From Candidatus Woesearchaeota archaeon (GTDB lineage Archaea > Nanobdellota > Nanobdellia > Woesearchaeales > JAGWAF01): 33,600 nt of DNA. Shown here piece after piece: positions 14,694 to 20,954 of this stretch. The notes under the pieces are model-generated. The model had not been told where the DNA came from, made no database searches, and saw nothing but the letters and a program-made list of their open reading frames with translations. The stretch is from positions 1 to 33,600 of the forward strand of contig JAGWAF010000049.1 in NCBI GenBank assembly GCA_018302085.1, given 5' to 3'. A program made the position numbers and the translations under genes. Positions within the stretch are counted from its first letter, which is position 1. Every line of letters starts with the position of its first letter.

Positions 14694-14714
14694 CAAAAGA
14701 TCCGTATAAAGTGT

Positions 14715-15461
14715 ATGGAACTCACAGTTTTGGGGACAAGCAGCATGATCCCCACAAAGGAAAGAAATGTCTCTGGATATTTTCTTGCGTTTGAGAAAGA
14801 GGGCATCCTCCTTGACTGTGGAGAAGGAACTCAAAGACAGATGAATCATGCAGGCATTCGACGTACTAGAGTGACTCGCGTTCTCATTACCCATTGGCAT
14901 GGTGACCACGTTTCTGGACTCATAGGGTTATTACAAACGATAGGCAATGAAGAGCCTACGACAAAGTTAGAAGTCCATGGTCCTCAAGAAACCAAAAAAA
15001 GAATGCAACACCTCTTACAAAGTTGTGTCTTTGAAAATAAAGTTCAACTTGAAATCTACGAACACGATCCGAACTGGATGAGGGAAATATGTGAAGGAAA
15101 AAGTGTACACGTGGGCAAGATGGTTGTTAAGCCGGAACAAGTTACATTTGTAGAAAATGGAAAAAAGTTTGTTTATATTCCTGACACGACTCTTAACAAA
15201 TTCATTCCTATGCTCGCCAAAGATGCGGATGTTATGTTGATCGAATCGACGTACGCTGCTGATCTTCCTGAGAAAGCGGAGGAGTACATGCACTTAACAG
15301 CAAACGATGCTGCAATGATGGCACAACAAGCAAATGTGAAAAGGCTTGTCTTAACTCATTTTTCACAACGCTATAAAGAAGTAAGCCAAATTCAAAGTGA
15401 TGCATCAACTATTTTTCCTGAAACAGTATGCGCATATGATTTTATGAAGATAAAGGTTTGA
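14715..15461 (+). CDS. rnz: ribonuclease Z, shortened form
   Basis: 248 residues; archaeal RNase Z is normally near 300. A metallo-beta-lactamase-fold endonuclease that trims tRNA 3' ends. Present: GTSSMIPTKERNVSG start, DCGEGTQRQ, metal motif H60-W-H62-G-D64-H65, Asp157 in YIPDT, the ESTY helix with His193 and His215 in LTHFSQRY. Between IYE (about 116) and WMREICEGKSV (121) the usual strand with the extra metal-binding His and the following flexible-arm segment seem to be missing, about 45 residues by comparison from memory. His117 nearby might stand in. An MBL hydrolase of another type is possible but less likely. Its 3' end overlaps the convergent histone gene by 20 nt. Confidence 0.85.
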   Translation: MELTVLGTSSMIPTKERNVSGYFLAFEKEGILLDCGEGTQRQMNHAGIRRTRVTRVLITHWHGDHVSGLIGLLQTIGNEEPTTKLEVHGPQETKKRMQHLLQSCVFENKVQLEIYEHDPNWMREICEGKSVHVGKMVVKPEQVTFVENGKKFVYIPDTTLNKFIPMLAKDADVMLIESTYAADLPEKAEEYMHLTANDAAMMAQQANVKRLVLTHFSQRYKEVSQIQSDASTIFPETVCAYDFMKIKV

Positions 15462-15669
15462 GACTCTTTGATGCGAGTTTGACATCCTCTTCTTTGATGG
15501 TTTTTCTTCCTGCGTGCAATGCAAACTTCACAGCGTCAGCAGCCAAATGCTCTGCAAATTCTTCGAGAACTTCTTTGAGTGCGACTTTGCCCTTATCTGA
15601 AACGCGCTCTGCCCCTCCAAACTTAAGAATTTTTTCCATCGCTGCCAAGGGTAATAATCGTTTTACCAT
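15442..15669 (-). CDS. archaeal histone
   Basis: 75 residues from the ATG at 15669, fixed by a TATA box 26 nt upstream; a longer frame start at 15738 is not needed. A single histone fold: LPLAAMEKILKFGGAERVS (helix 1), a long central helix DKGKVALKEVLEEFAEHLAADAVKFALHA and GRKTIKEEDVKLA (third helix). The family motif RKTIKxEDV is intact. The C-terminal SKSLKPLSS extends a few residues past the usual end. It packages DNA as dimers or longer stacks. Convergent overlap with RNase Z. Confidence 0.95.
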   Translation of the reverse strand: MVKRLLPLAAMEKILKFGGAERVSDKGKVALKEVLEEFAEHLAADAVKFALHAGRKTIKEEDVKLASKSLKPLSS

Positions 15670-15691
15670 ACTTTGTTCAAAGCTGCGTGGA

Positions 15692-15699
15692 TTTATAAA
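15692..15699 (-). promoter_or_regulatory. TATA box of histone gene
   Basis: TTTATAAA centred 26 nt before the ATG at 15669. Confidence 0.6.
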
Positions 15700-15755
15700 T
15701 GTTTGTGGCAGTTTTTTTAGATTTTTTAATTTCTCCAAGGCTTGTTTTCGAAAGC

Positions 15756-15763
15756 TTTTTATA
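15756..15763 (+). promoter_or_regulatory. TATA box of membrane protein / R15P isomerase pair
   Basis: TTTTTATA centred 36 nt before the ATG at 15795 and 42 nt before that at 15801. Unlike most genes here this leaves a 10-16 nt leader, which includes AAAGAGGTG, a good ribosome-binding site. Confidence 0.55.
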
Positions 15764-15800
15764 CGGGAATGCGCTCAGATTTAAAAAGAGGTGTATGTTT

Positions 15801-16028
15801 ATGGCTACCGACGCAATTCTCCGCGTTACGCTCGCGATTATTATTGGAACTCTCGCTGCAATTGTATACAGTTTACGCGTCCTCGTTCTTATGGAAAGAC
15901 GTGTTGCGCGCATGGAAAGACATATTGAAAGTATCGCACTGCGCATCGTTGAGGAAGAATACCGCATTGAGTCAGGTCTTGGCGCACGCGCTGCCAAAAA
16001 AGGAAGCAAGGGTAAAAAAAGAAGATAA
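15801..16028 (+). CDS. small single-pass membrane protein with coiled coil
   Basis: 75 residues from the ATG at 15801, spaced about 8 nt from AAAGAGGTG; the in-frame ATG at 15795 is too close to that site. One membrane helix (about 7-30, LRVTLAIIIGTLAAIVYSLRVLVL), then an amphipathic helix (31-55, ERRVARMERHIESIALRIVEEE) likely to form a coiled coil, then a basic tail (AAKKGSKGKKRR) that would sit on nucleic acid or lipid head groups. No family recognised. Eight nt upstream of the R15P isomerase gene and surely co-transcribed. Confidence 0.75.
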   Translation: MATDAILRVTLAIIIGTLAAIVYSLRVLVLMERRVARMERHIESIALRIVEEEYRIESGLGARAAKKGSKGKKRR

Positions 16029-16036
16029 TTTTTCTT

Positions 16037-16951
16037 ATGACTTCTTTTTTGAAGACTACTGCCCAGGGGATAGAAAGTTTACGTATTCAGGGCGCGTCTG
16101 CCATTGCAAAGGCCGCGGTTCTTGCAATGAAGGATGTAGTGCATCATTCTAAAGCAAAAAAACCGAATGTATTATTATATGAGTTGCATGACGCGCAAAG
16201 ACAGCTTATTCGAACAAGACCCACAGAACCCTACTTAAGAAATAGCCTCAGATCCTGCCTCTACAAGCTGGTGATTGGTTCAGTGCCCAGTTTACGTGAG
16301 TCTGCACTCATGAGGATGCAGTGGACCTTGAAATTGCTCGAGAGAACCAATCAAGAGATCGCGGAAATAGGTGCGCGTCGTATTCCCAAAGGAGGTATTG
16401 TGTACACTCACTGTCATAGCTCTACTGTTGTTGCAGTTTTACGAGAGGCAAAACGCCAAGGAAAATCATTTATGGTGCACAATACCGAAACGAGACCTTC
16501 TTTTCAGGGAAGAATAACTGCAACACAACTTTCAAAGTTGGGCATTAAGGTACGACATTATGTTGACAGTGCAGCGAGACTTGCATTGAAGGACGCGGAT
16601 GTGATGTTGATTGGGGCGGATGCGATAACTGCAGAAGGCAAAGTCGCCAACAAAGTGGGCAGTGAACTCATTGCGGAGGCTGCGCAACGCATTGGCGTTC
16701 CCCTCTACGTCTGCACACCAAGTTTAAAATTTGACCCGCACACTCTGTTTGGATTTGAGGAGGTCCTTGAAGAACGCCATGCTACAGAGGTTTGGAAAAA
16801 CCCACCAAATGGGGTGAGTGTGGACAACCACGTATTTGAATTTGTGCAACCCGAACTCATTACTGGGATTATTTCAGAACTAGGTATCTTCAAACCTGAG
16901 TTATTGTTTTCAGAAATTAGAAGAAATTATCCATGGGTATTCCCACGATGA
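16037..16951 (+). CDS. ribose-1,5-bisphosphate isomerase (eIF2B-alpha-like)
   Basis: 304 residues. Fold shared by eIF2B alpha/beta/delta, methylthioribose-1-phosphate isomerase and archaeal ribose-1,5-bisphosphate isomerase. The last is favoured by the catalytic Cys126 in YTHCHSSTV, Asp195 in LIGADAI, the RPSFQGR phosphate-binding segment and ANKVGS, which match the characterised Thermococcus enzyme as I remember it. In that pathway AMP phosphorylase makes ribose-1,5-bisphosphate, this enzyme makes ribulose-1,5-bisphosphate, and type III RuBisCO carboxylates it; neither partner is in the window. An eIF2B-like regulatory role is the alternative. Confidence 0.87.
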   Translation: MTSFLKTTAQGIESLRIQGASAIAKAAVLAMKDVVHHSKAKKPNVLLYELHDAQRQLIRTRPTEPYLRNSLRSCLYKLVIGSVPSLRESALMRMQWTLKLLERTNQEIAEIGARRIPKGGIVYTHCHSSTVVAVLREAKRQGKSFMVHNTETRPSFQGRITATQLSKLGIKVRHYVDSAARLALKDADVMLIGADAITAEGKVANKVGSELIAEAAQRIGVPLYVCTPSLKFDPHTLFGFEEVLEERHATEVWKNPPNGVSVDNHVFEFVQPELITGIISELGIFKPELLFSEIRRNYPWVFPR

Positions 16952-16957
16952 TAAATC

Positions 16958-17455
16958 TCATAATTGTTTCTGTAAATCTCTAATCTCTTGCTCGATGTGT
17001 TCAATAGTTTTGCTATTGTCTTGTTGATTAAGAAGGTTTGCGCACTCAGGACACTTGTAGCTAAAGTCTGTGGATTGTTCGAAATTCAAGCGGATACACG
17101 CATTTGTACATAAAAAGTATTGATTTGCCTTTTCCTTTGTCAGGCGTTCCCTCAATTTTTCCAAACGTTTCTTCTTCAAATCTGTTGTAAGATAATTTAC
17201 TCGTTTGGGATTAAACGTCCAGTAGTAAATATACCATCCCTTTTGCTTGTCTTTTTTTCTTGTGAATGACACGAGGCTAGAATCGTAAAGTCGGTAAAGC
17301 TGATTTCTGATAGCGTTGATTTCTTGATGGGCATGCTCTGCAAGCTTAAATTCGGAAATATTTTTTTTATCTTTCAGAATTTTAACTAGTTCAATCACGT
17401 CCTGACCAGCAACCTGGGCGACTACTTCTTCTACAAGCTTATCAGAGACCTTCAT
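16958..17455 (-). CDS. tfe: transcription initiation factor E (TFE alpha)
   Basis: 165 residues, usual size. Assists TBP/TFB-dependent promoter opening. N-terminal winged helix (about 1-90: VAQVAGQDVIELVKILKDKKNISEFKLA to WYIYYWTFNPKRV), a helical linker (LKKKRLEKLRERL) and a zinc ribbon with CTNAC and CPEC pairs. The first pair has three residues between the cysteines where CxxC is usual. The last residues form an acidic/Q-rich helix. Convergent with the R15P isomerase gene, 6 nt apart. Confidence 0.95.
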   Translation of the reverse strand: MKVSDKLVEEVVAQVAGQDVIELVKILKDKKNISEFKLAEHAHQEINAIRNQLYRLYDSSLVSFTRKKDKQKGWYIYYWTFNPKRVNYLTTDLKKKRLEKLRERLTKEKANQYFLCTNACIRLNFEQSTDFSYKCPECANLLNQQDNSKTIEHIEQEIRDLQKQL

Positions 17456-17484
17456 ACAACCCCCGTCTTTTTAAGTGGTATGAT

Positions 17485-17492
17485 TTTATAAA
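17485..17492 (-). promoter_or_regulatory. TATA box of tfe
   Basis: TTTATAAA centred 33 nt before the ATG at 17455, giving a leader of about 8 nt that includes GGGGGTTGT. Confidence 0.5.
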
Positions 17493-17648
17493 CATTACTT
17501 TTTTAATGACTTTTTAAATCAGTTATTCTCTGATATTTAACGTTTATTTGGTATTTTTTATCTTTTTTTGGTTATAAATAGCTTTTTTAGGTGATATAAT
17601 AGAAAATAAGGAAGTATTAGCCATTTTCAAGCTCGAAAAGAGTTAATT

Positions 17649-18083
17649 TTAAAAAGAGTTGTTACTAGAAAATGAACCTGTATTTTGGGATTCTCTGAAT
17701 GTAATTAATTGCTCAAATGCTCTCCCCTTTTGCTCTGCATCCGACCGTGTAATGGAGAGTAACTTTCCAGAACTTTTCAAATGTTGGAGAGAAAGGAAGT
17801 ACCAAGGACTACGAAAAAAACGTATTCCGATCCAGGGTTCTGCCCCGAAACGTTGCGCAAATTCTGAAAGATGATCAAGTTCTTCCTTGTCAAAATATTT
17901 TGCTTCATCACTAGTAATCTTGCATTCGATGGCCAGCCTTCTTTGCCCATTGCCTGCAAGCACATCACAACAAGGATATTGCATAGAACCAGAACCCGCA
18001 GCCCTCAGCGCTGCCCATCCTTGTTGCCAGAAGAGGTGAATTAGCTCCCTTTCAGCATCACTGCCCTTCTTTTTCCTGTCCAT
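17649..18083 (-). CDS. hjc: Holliday junction resolvase Hjc
   Basis: 144 residues from the ATG at 18083 (MDRKKKGSDAERELIHLFW). The longer frame to 18143 would overlap the upstream small gene further and adds no family sequence. Resolves four-way DNA junctions in recombination and fork rescue. PD-(D/E)xK catalytic residues: Glu11, Asp40 (CDVLA), Glu53 and Lys55 (AIECK). GSGS loop present. Overlaps the end of the small upstream gene by 26 nt, so the two are probably one transcript. Confidence 0.93.
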   Translation of the reverse strand: MDRKKKGSDAERELIHLFWQQGWAALRAAGSGSMQYPCCDVLAGNGQRRLAIECKITSDEAKYFDKEELDHLSEFAQRFGAEPWIGIRFFRSPWYFLSLQHLKSSGKLLSITRSDAEQKGRAFEQLITFRESQNTGSFSSNNSF

Positions 18084-18255
18084 CTTGTGCCTGATGTTGC
18101 GTTCGATTCTTAAGAGTTGTTCTTTTTGCGTAAATATCGTCATAGGAGCCGAGATAACGTATGACTTTTTGTCTGCACTTTCCGTTGTTCCAGGAGCCTT
18201 TCACAAGATAGCAGTATTTCCTGCCTTTAATGATCTTCGTACGAATGAATGCCAT
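18058..18255 (-). CDS. small basic protein upstream of hjc
   Basis: 65 residues from the ATG at 18255, placed 26 nt after a clear TATA box; a GTG at 18270 would fall inside the promoter spacing. Sequence MAFIRTKIIKGRKYCYLV...NGKCRQKVIRYLG resembles the short beta-sheet module found at the N-terminus of some IS1634/IS4-type transposases and as small stand-alone archaeal proteins. The rest (KRTTLKNRTQHQAQDGQEKEGQ) is polar and could be disordered. Role unknown; shared transcript with hjc hints at DNA binding. Confidence 0.7.
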   Translation of the reverse strand: MAFIRTKIIKGRKYCYLVKGSWNNGKCRQKVIRYLGSYDDIYAKRTTLKNRTQHQAQDGQEKEGQ

Positions 18256-18261
18256 GTTGTA

Positions 18262-18273
18262 GTTAGGCACAAG
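18262..18273 (-). repeat. family 2 end motif, fragment 1
   Basis: GTTAGGCACAAG, the reverse complement of the CTTGTGCCTAAC that ends family 2 elements. It lies between the TATA box and ATG of the small gene. The same 12-mer recurs at 18377. Confidence 0.5.
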
Positions 18274-18277
18274 GGAG

Positions 18278-18285
18278 TATATAAA
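18278..18285 (-). promoter_or_regulatory. TATA box of small gene / hjc
   Basis: TTTATATA on the minus strand, centred 26 nt before the ATG at 18255. Confidence 0.6.
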
Positions 18286-18376
18286 TGTTTCTTTTCAGAG
18301 CAGCCTTTAGTATATTTTTGACTATAAAAATTTAGAAATCATGTTGTTTCATAATAAAAAAGTAAAAACGATGAAA

Positions 18377-18388
18377 GTTAGGCACAAG
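18377..18388 (-). repeat. family 2 end motif, fragment 2
   Basis: Second GTTAGGCACAAG, 115 nt from the first and in the same orientation. A family 1 arm fragment (TTCAAACTTCTCT, about 18415-18427) lies just beyond, next to the end of the TrmB-like gene. This looks like the eroded remains of repeat elements. Confidence 0.45.
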
Positions 18389-18426
18389 GTTCTGTTTTTT
18401 TATTTTCTTGTTATTTCAAACTTCTC

Positions 18427-19119
18427 TTAAGGTGATGCTGGGTAATCCTTCCAGACTTTGCTGAAGATCCTTTCGAGGGCTTTTGCAAAGAAGGGCGTGT
18501 TGGCCCAAACCCCTACATCATAAGTAGGATGAATTTCTTTATCGTCCAGAAGAAAAAAAGCAACTTCCTTGCTGTCGATCACGCAAAACCTTGCCCGGAT
18601 ATCATCAATGTGTTTTACTTGCGCGATTTTACTCAATTCAATCAAGAGAGGTTGGGTTTTTTTTGTGATAGGAGCTGCAATTTTTATTTTCGCACCGTTT
18701 TTCTTTGCTTTTTCAAATGCTGTCATGAGAATTTCTGCCTTGCGTACGAGGCCATCTTCCGTCGTCATCAGAACTATGCTTTCTTTCGCATCCTTAATCA
18801 TGGAGTAGAGATGATTGTAAATATTTGTTCTTCCCTTGACTGCCCCTGCGAGGTCTGTGGGCTCAATTGTTTGAACACCTTGGGTATGCAGCACATTGAG
18901 TTCTTGAAGCACCTCGCCATCCCGAAGATGTTCTAAAGCTTCCGTTTGTTTCTTGGCGTCGTCTTTAATTTTATTTTTGACACGGTCGAGCACTTCAGAA
19001 GGATGAACAGCAATGTATTTGATGGGCTTTCCTAATTTCACGATGATGAATCCTTTTTTTTCAAGGGATTCAAGAACGTCATCTCTCAGCTTATTCAAAA
19101 AATCCTTCTGAATAATCAT
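18427..19119 (-). CDS. TrmB-family protein with truncated DNA-binding domain
   Basis: 230 residues from the ATG at 19119. The C-terminal two-thirds match the TrmB regulator effector/PLD-like domain (RTNIYNHLYSMIKDAKESIVLMTTEDGLVRKAEILMTAFEKAKKNGAKIKI...HIDDIRARFCVIDSKEVAFFLLDD). The N-terminus holds only the end of a TrmB winged helix: recognition helix and wing (LRDDVLESLEKKGFIIVKLGKPIKYIAVHPSEVLDRVK). The first helices seen in full-length members are absent, and an in-frame TAG a dozen codons upstream rules out an extended start. It may bind DNA differently or act as a sensor only. A 65-nt TATA-to-ATG distance gives an unusually long leader. Confidence 0.85.
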   Translation of the reverse strand: MIIQKDFLNKLRDDVLESLEKKGFIIVKLGKPIKYIAVHPSEVLDRVKNKIKDDAKKQTEALEHLRDGEVLQELNVLHTQGVQTIEPTDLAGAVKGRTNIYNHLYSMIKDAKESIVLMTTEDGLVRKAEILMTAFEKAKKNGAKIKIAAPITKKTQPLLIELSKIAQVKHIDDIRARFCVIDSKEVAFFLLDDKEIHPTYDVGVWANTPFFAKALERIFSKVWKDYPASP

Positions 19120-19180
19120 GATACCAGCTCCCACTACCTGCTTTGCAGCCTAGTTTACGAGCACAGGGAGGCTTAACTAC

Positions 19181-19188
19181 TATATAAA
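19181..19188 (-). promoter_or_regulatory. TATA box of TrmB-like gene
   Basis: TTTATATA on the minus strand, centred 65 nt before the ATG, so a leader of about 40 nt is predicted, unlike the leaderless neighbours. Confidence 0.5.
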
Positions 19189-19242
19189 GCTTTGCTAGTG
19201 TTAGTATTGGAGAGTAACAACTAGTTATTTATAAATGGCACT

Positions 19243-19263
19243 GACACCTTTGTTTCTTATGGA
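19243..19263 (-). promoter_or_regulatory. ORB-like initiator-binding site, left
   Basis: Minus strand reads TCCATAAGAAACAAAGGTGTC. It resembles the archaeal origin recognition box pattern (TTCCA..GGAAAC.AAGGGG-like, from memory) and shares TCCATAAGAA with the site at 19658 on the opposite strand. Confidence 0.5.
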
Positions 19264-19418
19264 GATATGGTATAGGGTGCCATTTCTTTTGCAGATTATC
19301 AATAAAATAAAAAAAGATTTATATTATTAAAAAGTTATAATATAAAATATATATTAATTAATATTATTTTCTATATAGAAAACTAAATATAACCTTAATA
19401 TAATAATAAGTAATTAAT

Positions 19419-19475
19419 AATTAATATAATAGATAATTAATATAATAGATAATTAATATAATAGATAATTAATAT
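19419..19475 (+). repeat. 16-bp direct repeats in AT-rich tract
   Basis: AATTAATATAATAGAT occurs three times head to tail (19419, 19435, 19451), followed by a 9-nt partial unit. All A/T except one G per unit. Likely easy to melt; could also be slippage-prone. Confidence 0.85.
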
Positions 19476-19657
19476 GACCATCTAGATAATAATATAAAAT
19501 AATTGAAATGATACAACTATGTCTTTTCCTATATTACCTTTATTATCTTATTATGCTATCTTTTTTTTATGGTTTCTCTTCACTATGGTTTTTTAGCATG
19601 TTTTTAGCATAGTTTATCTAAAAAGCTTGCTGAAAAAGTGTTTAGATCTGCACCTGT

Positions 19658-19684
19658 TCCATAAGAAGTCATGGGGTGGGGGTG
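19658..19684 (+). promoter_or_regulatory. ORB-like initiator-binding site, right
   Basis: TCCATAAGAAGTCATGGGGT followed by GGGGGTG. It has the G-run expected at the end of an ORB and shares its first ten bases with the left site. It lies about 75 bp before orc1. Confidence 0.5.
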
Positions 19685-19753
19685 TTTAGAGAAAAATGTA
19701 AAAAAATGTAAAAATCAAAAGAATTAAATACCTCACTTTCATTTGGAAAAACC

Positions 19754-19761
19754 TATAAAAA
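19754..19761 (+). promoter_or_regulatory. TATA-like box at orc1 5' end
   Basis: TATAAAAA. At the spacing used by neighbouring genes transcription would begin near 19783, inside the conserved N-terminal coding part, where no start codon exists. So it may be a chance match, or the start is unusual. Confidence 0.35.
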
Positions 19762-19764
19762 TCT

Positions 19765-20922
19765 CTGTTCAAAAATAAAGCAGCATTACAAGCGTCGTAC
19801 ACCCCTGAAACGATTCCTCATAGAGATCACCAAATAGAATCCATTGCAAAAATCTTAGCACCCGCCTTAAAAGGGGAAAAACCCAGCAATCTTTTCATTT
19901 ATGGAAAAACAGGAACAGGAAAAACGTTATCAGTAAAATATGTTTCACAGCAAATGGAAAAAATTGCGCAGCAGCGTTCCCTATCTCTCAAGATGGTGTA
20001 TCTTAACTGCAAATTGAAAAAAATTGCAGACACGGAGTATCGCCTTATTGCACAACTCGCACGAGAATTTGGAAAAGCAATTCCTCCAACAGGTTTGCCC
20101 ACTGATGAAGTGTACAATCTTTTCTGTCAAACACTCGATGCAAAACCCCAACAAGTTGTGATTATTCTTGACGAAATAGACCAACTTGTAAAAAAGGCGG
20201 GGGATGAGTTATTATACAACCTCACAAGGATGAATACAGATCTTAAACAAGGCCAGCTTACCATTTTGGGTATATCCAACAACCTCGTGTTTACGGAACA
20301 GTTAGACCCCCGCGTTAAAAGCTCCCTCTCTGAAGAAGAGCTTGTTTTTCCACCCTACAATGCCTTGCAAATCCAAAACATTCTCAAACAGAGAGCTGAT
20401 GAAGCGTTCTGTGAACAAGTAATTCAACCAGGAGTTATTGAAAAATGCGCGGCGCTTGCCGCTCGGGAGCACGGGGACGCGCGGCGTGCCCTTGAATTAT
20501 TACGTGTTGCAGGAGAAATAGCAGAGCGCAATGATAGAACCCACGTTGATTTAACAGACCTTGACGTGGCGGATGAAAAAATTGAAGTTGACAGAATCCT
20601 TGACGTAATCGGAACCCAGCCAAAACAATTTCAGGCAGTGCTCTACATTGTCGTTAACCTCGCCTTACAAAAAAAGAACCCTATCTTCACTGGCGAAGTA
20701 TACGATCTCTATCGTGAACTCTGTAAAAAAATTTCGCTTATTCCACTCACCCAACGAAGGGTTTCCGATATCATCGCAGAGCTTGACATGCTTGGCATTA
20801 TCCAAGCAAGGGTTATTTCCAAGGGAAGGTATGGCAGAACAAGGGAAATTTGTTTGGCAACACCTTCAAACTTACACGATCAAATGTACGAAATTTTGGC
20901 AGAAGGATTAAATGTAGCTTGA
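19765..20922 (+). CDS. orc1: Orc1/Cdc6 replication initiator
   Basis: About 385 residues if read from the CTG at 19765. AAA+ origin-binding protein and probable MCM loader. Conserved N-terminus LFKNKAALQASYTPETIPHRDHQIESIAKIL, Walker A GKTGTGKT (47-54), Walker B ILDEID (about 134-139), sensor 2 region REHGDARRALELLRVAGEIAE and a C-terminal winged helix (RRVSDIIAELDMLGII). The first in-frame ATG (19954) lies after Walker A and cannot be the true start. The frame is closed by TAA at 19756, and no ATG, GTG or TTG occurs between. See findings: a non-standard start or a one-base indel in the A-run at 19757-19761 may explain this. Followed by DP1 after 32 nt. Confidence 0.9.
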   Translation: MFKNKAALQASYTPETIPHRDHQIESIAKILAPALKGEKPSNLFIYGKTGTGKTLSVKYVSQQMEKIAQQRSLSLKMVYLNCKLKKIADTEYRLIAQLAREFGKAIPPTGLPTDEVYNLFCQTLDAKPQQVVIILDEIDQLVKKAGDELLYNLTRMNTDLKQGQLTILGISNNLVFTEQLDPRVKSSLSEEELVFPPYNALQIQNILKQRADEAFCEQVIQPGVIEKCAALAAREHGDARRALELLRVAGEIAERNDRTHVDLTDLDVADEKIEVDRILDVIGTQPKQFQAVLYIVVNLALQKKNPIFTGEVYDLYRELCKKISLIPLTQRRVSDIIAELDMLGIIQARVISKGRYGRTREICLATPSNLHDQMYEILAEGLNVA

Positions 20923-20954
20923 GCTCCTTAAGATAATTCTTCCCCACCAAAACC

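Larger units (their letters stand above)
13954..14714. other. repeat-rich intergenic gap, endA / RNase Z
   Basis: 761 bp between divergent genes with no believable coding frame. It holds the endA promoter, a family 2 repeat (14047-14107), a family 1 repeat (14139-14226), a second family 1 copy split by a nested 85-bp two-hairpin insertion (14333-14508), another family 2 repeat (14585-14651) and the RNase Z promoter. Hairpin-forming elements fill over half of the gap. Confidence 0.7.
19243..19684. other. candidate replication origin beside orc1
   Basis: A 640-bp gene-free region precedes orc1. Two ORB-like sites in inverted orientation (19243-19263 minus, 19658-19684 plus) flank about 390 bp that are almost pure A/T between roughly 19290 and 19510, including direct repeats at 19419-19475. 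Archaeal origins often lie next to orc1/cdc6 and have inverted ORBs around a DNA-unwinding tract. No convincing coding frame crosses it. The assignment rests on pattern and place only. Confidence 0.6.

Noticed and set aside
15742-16152. 136-residue plus-strand frame overlapping the small membrane protein and isomerase genes
   Set aside because: Both overlapped genes have better starts and family or structural support; this frame has neither.
19419-19475. Possible CRISPR array
   Set aside because: The 16-bp units are directly adjacent with no spacers, so this is a simple tandem repeat.
19954-20922. orc1 starting at the first in-frame ATG (19954)
   Set aside because: That start would remove the Walker A motif and conserved N-terminal residues.
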